A stretch of DNA of 20,917 nucleotides from a virus: IMG/VR virus record IMGVR_UViG_3300004448_000500, positions 1-20,917 of that record; one strand, 5' to 3'. Below the pieces are notes generated by a model that was given only the letters and a program-made list of their open reading frames with translations, was not told where the DNA came from and did no database searches. This document shows, one piece after another, positions 8,159 to 15,310 of the stretch. The translations under genes and the position numbers were made by a program. The stretch's first letter is position 1. The number at the start of each line of letters is the position of its first letter.

Positions 8159-8359
8159 TTAATCCTCGTTCTGTTGTTCTTCCCTATTTTGTAATTCTAC
8201 AAGCCAATTAACTACTGACCTTTGTCCACCTTTGAACATTAGTTCTTCGATAGACATACCTAGTTCGGCAGATTTTTCTGGGAATACTTTATTTAATTTA
8301 TCTACTAATTGGCTTCCAGTATAGGGTAAAGAATCTTCGTCTTGATTATTTAAAGCCAT
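8159..8359 (-). CDS. Conserved small phage protein of unknown function, 66 residues
   Basis: Opens MALNNQDEDSLPYTGSQLVD and continues with LNKVFPEKSAELGMSIEELM, then FKGGQRSVVNWLVEL and a charged Glu/Gln-rich end. It is acidic, helical and soluble. Proteins of this pattern (LV..LN..FPE, then a GQR..V.WL helix) occur before the portal gene in several marine T7-like phages, but I know of no assigned function. The start is ATG with AGAGGA six bases upstream; that ribosome site lies in a small hairpin. It opens the virion gene run after the reductase and is followed four bases later by the gp7.3-like gene. Confidence 0.72.
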   Translation of the reverse strand: MALNNQDEDSLPYTGSQLVDKLNKVFPEKSAELGMSIEELMFKGGQRSVVNWLVELQNREEQQNED

Positions 8360-8365
8360 GATAGT

Positions 8366-8380
8366 CCTCTTTATGAGAGG
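8366..8380 (-). promoter_or_regulatory. Small hairpin holding a ribosome binding site
   Basis: In the mRNA, CCTCT pairs with AGAGG across the loop CATAA. The 3' arm AGAGG is also the Shine-Dalgarno sequence of the 66-residue gene, six bases before its ATG. The stem is only five pairs, so it could slow initiation at the first virion gene without blocking it. It may equally be chance. Confidence 0.35.
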
Positions 8381-8383
8381 GCA

Positions 8384-10078
8384 TTAGGAACATTCCTTTT
8401 GCCCTGTGGTTGGGTCAATAAAACAAGCCTCTGCTTTAGGCTTATCTTCTTTAACTTCATTTAAAATACCATATCTTTTACCTGAAGCACGAAAGGTTGT
8501 TATACCTTTACATCCTAGTTCCCAAGCATTTGTATATAGTTTCTTAAAGTCTTCGTAATTAACATCATCACCTACATTACAAGTCTTACTAACAGCACTA
8601 TCAATATACTTAGATGTAATAGCTAGTACTTCTAAATGTTCTTGTGCACTAATTTCGTTAGCAGTTCTACTCTTAACACCTTGCGTGTAAGCATAGTCTT
8701 CTACTCGTTCTATCTGGTGTCCATCAAACTGTTGTATAGTTCTGTCATAGAACAATGAGTAAGGTGGTTCAATCCCTGAACTTACATTGTCTGCAGTAAG
8801 AGAGATAGTTCCTGTAGGTGCAATAGAAGTTAGATGTGAGTTTCTAATACCATTCTGTAGTATCTTTTCTTTTACCCAATCAGGTAATGTCTGTATGTAT
8901 TTACTTTTCATGTAATGGTATTGGTCATACAAAGGAAAAGAACCTTTTTCTTTTGCAAGGTCTGCACTAGTTGCATAACAATAGTCTCTTAATGTTGACA
9001 TTACTTTTTCTGTAAACTCATTAAACTTTTTAGAAGCATATGGATAACCACACATCTCTGCAGCATTAGATAAAGCTGTAACTCCTAGTCCCATTCTTCT
9101 TTTATTATTAGCTTCTGTTCTTTGTTCTTTTAATGGGTAAATAGTTCTATCAACTACATTATCCATTGCTCTTACAACAGTAGTTATATCACTTGTAAAC
9201 AAACCAAAGTCAAACTTCTTGTCAGTTACATACTTGACTAAGTTAAATGAACCTAGAAGACAAGCACCGTATGGTGGTAATGGTTGTTCTCCACATGGAT
9301 TAGTTGCAGCAATAGTTTCACAATAATATAGATTGTTCATCTTGTTGATGGTATCTATAAAGAGAACCCCAGGTTCTGCCCAATCCCACGTGCTCCTCAT
9401 TATCATATCCCACAAGGCAACAGGGTCTACTTCCTTGTAGACTTTACCTTCATAGGTTAGAGGAAAAGGTCGTTCTTCTTTTAGACATCTCATAAACTCA
9501 TCTGTAACTCCAACAGAAATATTAAATCCTGTTAATGAAGTAGAGTCATGTTTAGCTGTAATAAATTGCTCAATGTCTGGATGGTCAATTCTAAGTACAC
9601 CCATCTGTGCACCACGTCTGTGACCTGATGATGCGATAGTCTGACAGATAGAATCATAAATACCCATAAAAGATACAGAGCCTGATGCCCTTGAGTCTAA
9701 AGATTTTATAAGGTCACCTCTTGGTCGTAACTTAGAGAAGTCATAACCTATACCACCACCACGTCTCATAGTCTCAGATGCTTCGGTGGCTCGTGCCATT
9801 ATAGATTCCATAGAATCATCAATAGTTCCAGACACAAAACAATTAAATGCTGTAGTCTGTCTTGCAGCACCCATAGCATTTTGTACTCTACCTGCAGGAA
9901 GAAACCTCATGTTACGTAACGCATCTTTGAACTCTTCAAAGTGTGTAGGTGAATCTTTCAATGCACCTGCAATACGTACTACCTTACTATAAAAGTCTTC
10001 TCCTGTTTGTCTATATTTTTGTGTGTCTATTTCTTCTGATAATGGTAGTGTCATTCCATAATGCTGATTAGGTATCAT
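8384..10078 (-). CDS. Ribonucleoside(tri)phosphate reductase, class II-like (NrdJ type)
   Basis: 564 residues. It reduces ribonucleotides to deoxyribonucleotides, feeding phage DNA synthesis. Visible active-site parts: C80 in FNCFVSG, RRGGGIGYDFSKLRPRG (105-121), the finger-loop NPCGE (N260, C262, E264), APTGTIS (420-426), and C500 in SKTCNV. Two C-terminal cysteines, C552 and C563, are candidates for electron transfer. There is no N-terminal ATP-cone; the protein starts directly in the catalytic core. No radical-generating small subunit (NrdB) is present in the window, and the C-terminal part has GCKGITTFRASGKR, as in adenosylcobalamin-dependent enzymes, without the paired tyrosines of class I. 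Class II is therefore favoured. A similar cyanophage enzyme was moved from class II to class I, so this needs a tree. It overlaps the DUF3310 gene by four bases (ATGA). Confidence 0.88.
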   Translation of the reverse strand: MIPNQHYGMTLPLSEEIDTQKYRQTGEDFYSKVVRIAGALKDSPTHFEEFKDALRNMRFLPAGRVQNAMGAARQTTAFNCFVSGTIDDSMESIMARATEASETMRRGGGIGYDFSKLRPRGDLIKSLDSRASGSVSFMGIYDSICQTIASSGHRRGAQMGVLRIDHPDIEQFITAKHDSTSLTGFNISVGVTDEFMRCLKEERPFPLTYEGKVYKEVDPVALWDMIMRSTWDWAEPGVLFIDTINKMNNLYYCETIAATNPCGEQPLPPYGACLLGSFNLVKYVTDKKFDFGLFTSDITTVVRAMDNVVDRTIYPLKEQRTEANNKRRMGLGVTALSNAAEMCGYPYASKKFNEFTEKVMSTLRDYCYATSADLAKEKGSFPLYDQYHYMKSKYIQTLPDWVKEKILQNGIRNSHLTSIAPTGTISLTADNVSSGIEPPYSLFYDRTIQQFDGHQIERVEDYAYTQGVKSRTANEISAQEHLEVLAITSKYIDSAVSKTCNVGDDVNYEDFKKLYTNAWELGCKGITTFRASGKRYGILNEVKEDKPKAEACFIDPTTGQKECS

Positions 10079-10338
10079 CCCTGTTCCTCTTCCTTCTTAA
10101 TAATAAAATCTATGTACTGTCTTGCTTTCTTTAAATCAGTAATACCATTCTTCATCTGCCAACGCATGATGTACTTAATAATGTTACCTTCACAAAACCC
10201 TAAGTCATTTTCCATAATGAAAGTTATAGGTTCTATCTTCCATTGACTGTAATGCTTGGGGTCTATTGGACTACTATCGTCTTCCTTTTCCATCTCTTCA
10301 TTTATCCTTCTAACCATATAGTTTGCATAAGACTCCAT
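10075..10338 (-). CDS. DUF3310 protein (T7 gp1.7 family)
   Basis: 87 residues. The domain fills the C-terminal two thirds: DPKHYSQWKIEPITFIMEN (about 27-44), then GFCEGNIIKYIMRWQMKNG (47-65) and DLKKARQYIDFII. This is the DUF3310 signature (H-Y...P-I-E...N-I-I-K-Y-i-x-R, D-L-x-K-A), found in T7 gp1.7, a nucleotide kinase that acts on dTMP and dGMP. Only the compact DUF3310 part is present here, without the longer gp1.7 N-terminus, so kinase activity is not assured. It sits between exonuclease (TAATG, one-base overlap) and reductase (ATGA, four-base overlap), a sensible place for a nucleotide-pool enzyme. Confidence 0.85.
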   Translation of the reverse strand: MESYANYMVRRINEEMEKEDDSSPIDPKHYSQWKIEPITFIMENDLGFCEGNIIKYIMRWQMKNGITDLKKARQYIDFIIKKEEEQG

Positions 10339-11069
10339 TAGCTAGGACTCCACATATTAGGAACACCATACTCAAAGTTGTAATCTTCAAACCTTAGAAT
10401 ACGAGCAAGACGTGCTTGAGTTAACGCATCTTCTTTGGTGTATCCTGCTTTGATGAAAGCACTTTCGACACTTGACCAAGTAGGTACAGTAAGTATTGTT
10501 TTCGCTTTAACTTCGCCAACTCCTCGTAGTCCTGAGTAGCCATCTGTCGTATCTCCTGTTAGTGTTTGAAATAAATGGTTGTAGTCTGCATCTTCTTTAG
10601 TAATGTTTAGTAACTCTCCACTCTTCCATAATTTACATGGAATTGTTTTTAAGTCTTTGTCCTCAGATACAATAATTTTTTCACCCTCAATAAAACGGTC
10701 ATCTGAAGTAGCAATGATTCCTAGTACATCATCAGCTTCTAAACCATGCCACTCCTCAGTATCATAGTTTTCTTCTACCCATTCCTTTAAGGCTCTATAA
10801 CAAACAGGTTTACGTTTGTCTTTACGATTAGACTTATAAGTATTTAATATATCTTTCCTAAAGTTATCCTTGCCTGTGAAGCAAAACACCAACTCATCTG
10901 CTGCTGTCTTCTCCATTAATATATCTATGTATTGTAGGATTAACTGTTTAGCTTCCTTGGCATCAGCCCATAAAGACCATACATCATCACCCCAATTAAC
11001 TTCCTTCTCTACAGTAGAAGAGTATTGGTAGATAACAATGTCTCCATCAATTAGCAACGTCCTTTTCAT
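10338..11069 (-). CDS. 5'-3' exonuclease (gp6-like, FEN family)
   Basis: 243 residues, T7 gp6 being 300. It degrades host DNA from 5' ends and removes primers. Metal-binding acids appear in order: D8 and D10 (LIDGD), E111, D113 and D114 (GLEADDVLG), D137 and D139 (SEDKDLKTIP), D173 and D176 (TGDTTDGYSG). The last is followed by the helix-hairpin-helix LRGVGEVKAK. The arch region has YKSNRK (78-83). The C-terminus LARILRFEDYNF matches the T7 gp6 end (MARILRFNEYNF). It lacks the N-terminal extension of T7 gp6 and the long insertion after the hairpin. AAGGAGA stands seven bases before ATG. The start lies inside the preceding nuclease-like gene (23-base overlap). Confidence 0.95.
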   Translation of the reverse strand: MKRTLLIDGDIVIYQYSSTVEKEVNWGDDVWSLWADAKEAKQLILQYIDILMEKTAADELVFCFTGKDNFRKDILNTYKSNRKDKRKPVCYRALKEWVEENYDTEEWHGLEADDVLGIIATSDDRFIEGEKIIVSEDKDLKTIPCKLWKSGELLNITKEDADYNHLFQTLTGDTTDGYSGLRGVGEVKAKTILTVPTWSSVESAFIKAGYTKEDALTQARLARILRFEDYNFEYGVPNMWSPS

Positions 11070-11490
11070 CCATCTTCTCCTTGAAAAGTTTAAGTGTGTC
11101 AGTTGAAAATAATTTAGATAAGTTAACTAAGTACATCTTGGATGCCCAGTTATCACCACCCTTAATAACTTTGTGGTAATCTAGTTTCTCTACAATATTT
11201 TTAAGCATTGGTGTTGAGAAAACTAATGTGCAATATACTTCGTTATCAATAGATAAGTTATGAAACCAATAGTCTGCTTCAGTAACATCTATACCTGAAG
11301 GTTTACCATATGATTCAAACTCGATTGCAATGTTGCCTGACTTCTGCCAGATATTCTTTTCTGTTTTTACTTCAATCTTTTTTCCTTGAAGCATATCTTT
11401 GATTTTATCTTCAAAAACTTTTCCATAAGCTAAGTCAATATCAAACTTTTTACGGTTCTTCTTAGTGGGTGTTAGCCCAGTTGCTTCCAA
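11047..11490 (-). CDS. Putative PD-(D/E)XK nuclease-like protein
   Basis: 147 residues from TTG at 11490, which has GGAGAG seven bases upstream and overlaps the polymerase by 29 bases. A longer form from ATG at 11577 also has AAAGGA upstream but would lie 116 bases inside the polymerase gene and add a polar, low-complexity leader. The core reads FDIDLAYGKVFEDKI, then KKIEVKTEKNIWQKSGNIAI and FESYGKPSGI: an acidic helix (E27), then an E-x-K strand (E40, K42), as in PD-(D/E)XK folds. A clear aspartate of the PD element is not obvious. The protein lies between polymerase and exonuclease, so a role in recombination or host DNA breakdown is reasonable. Function is not proven by sequence. Confidence 0.6.
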   Translation of the reverse strand: MEATGLTPTKKNRKKFDIDLAYGKVFEDKIKDMLQGKKIEVKTEKNIWQKSGNIAIEFESYGKPSGIDVTEADYWFHNLSIDNEVYCTLVFSTPMLKNIVEKLDYHKVIKGGDNWASKMYLVNLSKLFSTDTLKLFKEKMDEKDVAN

Positions 11491-13207
11491 CTTTAAACTC
11501 TCCGTCAAGTTGGCATCTGATTCTGAAGTGCTCTCCTGCTCTTTGAATAGATTTAACTGCGATTCTTCCGACTTCATCTGAGTATCCTTTCTCAACTTCT
11601 ACTTGGATTTCGTCATGTATCCATGCTACTTGTTGTGCCTGTTTACATAACCCTGTTTCCTTTAGGACATGGTCAAATTCTATTAACCATTGTTTGCATA
11701 TCAATGCACCTGCTGATTGTAGTAGGGTATTGAGTGCTGCATACTCTGCTCTTACTTTGATACGTCTACCATCAAGCCCAATCAAATAACCTTTTGTTGA
11801 TGCCTGTTGTACTTTCTGTATTAAAGTATTAAGAGCAGGAAGTGCCTTTAAGAATCTTGCTTTTAGTTTTGCTCCTTCTTTAGCAGAGCCACCGACAATC
11901 TGCCCCAGTTTTGCTGCACCCCCACCGTATAAGAATCCATAAATAAATGTCTTGGCTTGGTTTCTTGTGGTAAGCCCTGCAGCTTTTTGATTCTCTGTGT
12001 GAATGTCCCCATGAACAACCTTCTCGGCATAGTCTCCTCCATCATATTTAGCTATGTAATGTGCCAAGCATCTAAGTTCCAAACCTGAAACATCAATGCC
12101 TACTAATTCTTTTCCTAAAGATGGGATGAAAAGTGAACGACACTCCTTACCATACGGTACACCGTTGGCAGGTACTTGGGCTACGTTTGGATATGCATGG
12201 GTTGCACGTCCAGTTATAGCCCCATTTGTATTTACAGAGCCATGTATGCGTGATTTCTTTTCTACTTTTAACCATGCTTGGTTACCATCTCCTAGTTGTC
12301 CTAACCTTTTAAGTAAGGTGTAGTATTCAACAAGAAGTTTTGCTTCAGGATAATCTAGGTGTGATAGAACTTCTTCATCCACCTTGGGTTTACCATCATT
12401 GGTAAAGTCTTTTGGTATCCATCCTCGAATAGTTTGTAAACGATTAGCAACATGGTCACGACTACTAGGGTTAAACTCTATGAGTTTTACTTTATGTGTA
12501 GGCACACCCTTCTCATATCCAAACTTTTTTGAATTTACTTTAGGAGTAAAAGGTGTCTTAACTTCCCAATCAGGGAAGACCGTTTTGAGTTGAGTTTCAA
12601 GGTCATGCTTTCTGGCTGACAGTTCTGCATATAAAGAACCTGCAGCCTGTTTGTCAAAGGCAAATCCATAAGTCTCTTGCCTGTAAATAATTTCAGTAAG
12701 TTCATGCTCTAACTCCAAGGCTTGTTGTGAATAATTTTTTTCAGTAATTCTATTCCATAACGTATGGGTAACATTACAATCTTGGATACAATAGTCCCAC
12801 ATCTCCTGACTAAATGTTTCCCATCCACCTTCATAGTCATCCTTGTAGTCTCCAATCCTATGACCCCATGCTCGTAAACTATGAGAGCCTATAAGTTTGC
12901 TAGGGAAGTTTGTTCTTGTGAAGTCACCTTGCTTTATGTCTGCCCATATTAAACGTGTACATACAAGTGTATCTCTTACAAGACCTTTAGGGTTAAACGT
13001 AGTCAGCTTCTTTAATACAGGTATGTCATACTTAATAACATTGTGTCCTATAATTAACTCAGCATTTTCTAATCGTTTAACCCCTTCTTCCCAATTGTCT
13101 ACATAAGATATAATTTCATTTGTATCTATGTCCTTTAATATAAGACAATGGACTTTACTAACTGTGTCTAATAGTCCATCTGTTTCTATATCAAATATAT
13201 ATCTCAA
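11462..13207 (-). CDS. DNA polymerase, family A (gp5-like)
   Basis: 581 residues, T7 gp5 being 704. The 3'-5' exonuclease domain is complete: D6 and E8 (FDIETDG), D61 (GHNVIKYD), Y139 and D143 (YCIQDC). Polymerase motif A is GIDVSGLELR (D372), motif B AKTFIYGFLYGGG (K419, Y423), motif C VAWIHDEIQVEV (H531, D532, E533), and NTNGAITGRATHAYPNVAQV (326-345) precedes them. The end, GSNWANTH, matches T7's GPNWAICH, so the C-terminus is whole. The start codon is TTG (MRYIFDIETD), with GGAGGA nine bases upstream and a four-base overlap with the MazG-type gene (TTGA). Between FPDW and FNPSSRD, where T7 holds its thioredoxin-binding insertion, the protein is about 40 residues shorter than T7 by my recollection of that sequence. 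Confidence 0.97.
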   Translation of the reverse strand: MRYIFDIETDGLLDTVSKVHCLILKDIDTNEIISYVDNWEEGVKRLENAELIIGHNVIKYDIPVLKKLTTFNPKGLVRDTLVCTRLIWADIKQGDFTRTNFPSKLIGSHSLRAWGHRIGDYKDDYEGGWETFSQEMWDYCIQDCNVTHTLWNRITEKNYSQQALELEHELTEIIYRQETYGFAFDKQAAGSLYAELSARKHDLETQLKTVFPDWEVKTPFTPKVNSKKFGYEKGVPTHKVKLIEFNPSSRDHVANRLQTIRGWIPKDFTNDGKPKVDEEVLSHLDYPEAKLLVEYYTLLKRLGQLGDGNQAWLKVEKKSRIHGSVNTNGAITGRATHAYPNVAQVPANGVPYGKECRSLFIPSLGKELVGIDVSGLELRCLAHYIAKYDGGDYAEKVVHGDIHTENQKAAGLTTRNQAKTFIYGFLYGGGAAKLGQIVGGSAKEGAKLKARFLKALPALNTLIQKVQQASTKGYLIGLDGRRIKVRAEYAALNTLLQSAGALICKQWLIEFDHVLKETGLCKQAQQVAWIHDEIQVEVEKGYSDEVGRIAVKSIQRAGEHFRIRCQLDGEFKVGSNWANTH

Positions 13208-13611
13208 ACTAAATCCTCCATGTTTGGTGGTTTATAATTTTTACCCTTCTGAACTTTTCCCCAATCATTTATCTGGGGAAAACCATTAACTAACTTACTC
13301 ATGTTAGATTTATGAACTCTGTTAAAGGCTACTTGAATTGGAAGTCCAAACGTAACTGCAAATCCTGATACTACATATATCAAATCACATAATTCTTTAA
13401 GGATGTTTTGTTTAGTTTCTTTATTTATCTCTCCACTATTTTCCTTAAACTCAAATATACTTTTCTCTACTTCATCTTGTAGTTCATTTAGTTCTTCTTT
13501 GATTAAGTTCATTCTTAAATATAAGGCTTTCGGACTGTAAGGTACGTCAATATCTTGACCCATAGATTTTTGAAATTCCCTGACGTATGTTTCTCGTAGG
13601 TTCTCTGACAT
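13204..13611 (-). CDS. MazG-type nucleoside triphosphate pyrophosphohydrolase
   Basis: 135 residues, all-helical. The metal-binding motifs of the all-alpha NTP pyrophosphatase family are present: KEELNEL (E39, E40, E43) in the first helix and KELCDLIYVVSG (E73, D76) in the second, followed by FNRVHKSNMSK (N103, K106). The C-terminal GKVQKGKNYKPPN is common in phage members. Such enzymes hydrolyse dNTPs or NTPs to monophosphates. A house-cleaning or pool-balancing role is likely; substrate is not visible. AGAGG lies seven bases before ATG. It sits between helicase and polymerase and is coupled to the polymerase by the TTGA overlap. Confidence 0.85.
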   Translation of the reverse strand: MSENLRETYVREFQKSMGQDIDVPYSPKALYLRMNLIKEELNELQDEVEKSIFEFKENSGEINKETKQNILKELCDLIYVVSGFAVTFGLPIQVAFNRVHKSNMSKLVNGFPQINDWGKVQKGKNYKPPNMEDLV

Positions 13612-13660
13612 TTTTTTCCTCTCATAATTTCTTCAGCTATTATAAATACGTGTCCTAACA

Positions 13661-15310
13661 TTAGAACTCATCCTTCTCTTCATTAAACTCTAGTGTTGTC
13701 TCAGTCATTCTTCCTGTGTCTGGAGAATACTGAACGTGACAGGCAACTCCTGTATCACCACTAAACCTGTTCTTTAATACACGAACAGTAGTTAAGTTAG
13801 AGTCATCCCCCTGTTGATTTCTTTCAAGAGAGATAACCATATCGGATAGTTGTGCAATAGCATGACTACCTCTTAGCTGAGACAGAGATGTTTGTGCACC
13901 TTCTTCATGTCCTTTGTTTCCTTCAGGACGTTTGAGGTGTGATACTAATATCAAACCAACACCTGTCTCTTGTACTAAGGTTCTTAACATAGTCATTGCA
14001 TTATCTATCAATCGTCTTTCATCACCATCTCCAAGACCAGAAACAACAATGCTGAGATGGTCAAGAATAATCCAATCACATTCTGTTCCTTGTGATAGAA
14101 ACCGTACTCGACTGAGGAGGTTGTCAATAGAAGTGCTACCATAACTATCGTAGAAAAATACCCTACCGTTACCGATACAAGAATTGTAAGCATCAAGTAA
14201 CTCAGACTCTTCGGTAGGAACATTACCAAGATGTAAAGGTTTGTTAAGGTGTAGCCCCATAATTCCAAGAGCAGTTCTCTTAACGGTTTCTTCGAGCATA
14301 ATAAAACCAACACGTTCTCCCATTTTGATAAGGTTGTAACCTATCTCTCTAACAAGAGCACTCTTACCTATACCTGAACCTGCAGTTATAGTTGTAAGTT
14401 CTGACTTACGTAATCCATGTGTCTTATCATTGAGTCCAACAAAAGGATAGTCAACAGCTACAACAACATCTTCTTTAGATACGTCACCCCATAGGTCTTC
14501 TCCACTTACAATACCATCAGGTCTAAATGTTTTAGCTGACCATACAGAATCTATAAGTTCCTTTACCCTTCCTTCAACTAACATATCGTTGGCATCCTTG
14601 AGAGGAAGTTGTGCTATCTTAGCTTTCCCAGGCTTTAGTACAGAGGCACAGGCATGAGCAGCCGATTGTCCTGAATCGTCCATATCAAACATAAAGATGA
14701 CACTCTCAAATTTCTCTAACCATTCGAGAGACTTTTGTATATCTCGCTTCGCACCTTGCGAACCATTTTTAATGGAGACAACTGCCCATTTATTTCCCTG
14801 TACCTGACTAAGACTCATACAATCTAGTTCACCTTCGGTAACGACAACCATCTTGCCACCATCTCTCCATAGGTGTTGACCAAACAAGCCAACATCTTGT
14901 GATGAACCAAGCCACTTAAATGTCTTATCAGAAAACCTCAACTTCTGTGCTACTATCTTATTGTTACACTTGTAGTTCGCTACCTGACATGGCTTACCCA
15001 TGTGAGTCGTAACTCGGTAGTCAAATTTAATACAAGTATCTTTATTTATTGCACGTCTGTTGAGGCTTTTGATTTCTCCTTCCGAGAATATCGTTTCTTG
15101 TTCTTTTTTATCTGTTGCGAGTAGTGTGTGGAAACCAAACTTCTCGCTACTTGATTCCGTTGCTTCCATTTCGTTTCCTTTTTCATAATGACCACACCCA
15201 AAACAATAACCATGTCCATCAGAGTAACGTGCCAAGTTATCATTGGAGTCACACTTAGGACATGGTTCGTGCATAATAAAAATTACGTCACTCGATTGCG
15301 TATTCGTCAT
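13661..15310 (-). CDS. Primase-helicase (gp4-like), long form
   Basis: 549 residues from ATG at 15310, where the N-terminus MTNTQSSDVIFIMHEPC lines up without gaps with T7 gp4 (MDNSHDSDSVFLYHIPC). An ATG at 15328 has a stronger ribosome site (AGGAGA) and would add six residues. Domains: zinc ribbon with C17, C20, C36, C39; TOPRIM primase core with EGELDC (E159) and FDMDDSG (D209, D211); RecA-like helicase with Walker A GSGIGKS (311-317), MLEE (catalytic E near 340), Walker B WIILDH (D417), and a final RVLKNRFSGDTG. The protein unwinds DNA and makes primers. An acidic tail ends in EEKDEF; in T7 such a tail contacts the polymerase. The start overlaps the amidase gene. Confidence 0.96.
   Translation of the reverse strand: MTNTQSSDVIFIMHEPCPKCDSNDNLARYSDGHGYCFGCGHYEKGNEMEATESSSEKFGFHTLLATDKKEQETIFSEGEIKSLNRRAINKDTCIKFDYRVTTHMGKPCQVANYKCNNKIVAQKLRFSDKTFKWLGSSQDVGLFGQHLWRDGGKMVVVTEGELDCMSLSQVQGNKWAVVSIKNGSQGAKRDIQKSLEWLEKFESVIFMFDMDDSGQSAAHACASVLKPGKAKIAQLPLKDANDMLVEGRVKELIDSVWSAKTFRPDGIVSGEDLWGDVSKEDVVVAVDYPFVGLNDKTHGLRKSELTTITAGSGIGKSALVREIGYNLIKMGERVGFIMLEETVKRTALGIMGLHLNKPLHLGNVPTEESELLDAYNSCIGNGRVFFYDSYGSTSIDNLLSRVRFLSQGTECDWIILDHLSIVVSGLGDGDERRLIDNAMTMLRTLVQETGVGLILVSHLKRPEGNKGHEEGAQTSLSQLRGSHAIAQLSDMVISLERNQQGDDSNLTTVRVLKNRFSGDTGVACHVQYSPDTGRMTETTLEFNEEKDEF
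15167..15181 (-). promoter_or_regulatory. Internal ribosome site and start for a short gp4B-like helicase
   Basis: Inside the primase-helicase gene the minus strand reads AAAAAGGAAACGAAATG, placing a good Shine-Dalgarno (AAGGA) six bases before an in-frame ATG at 15169. Starting there gives a 502-residue product that lacks exactly the zinc ribbon and keeps TOPRIM and helicase. T7 gene 4 makes a full 4A protein and a shorter 4B protein from an internal start at Met64, also just after the zinc domain. The likeness in position is strong; use of this start is inferred. Confidence 0.65.

Noticed and set aside
14008-15252. Minus-strand frames at 14008-14313 and 15046-15252 inside the primase-helicase gene, and 11863-12045 and 17148-17351 inside the polymerases
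   Set aside because: They overlap motif-bearing parts of real genes in another frame and show no independent signature.
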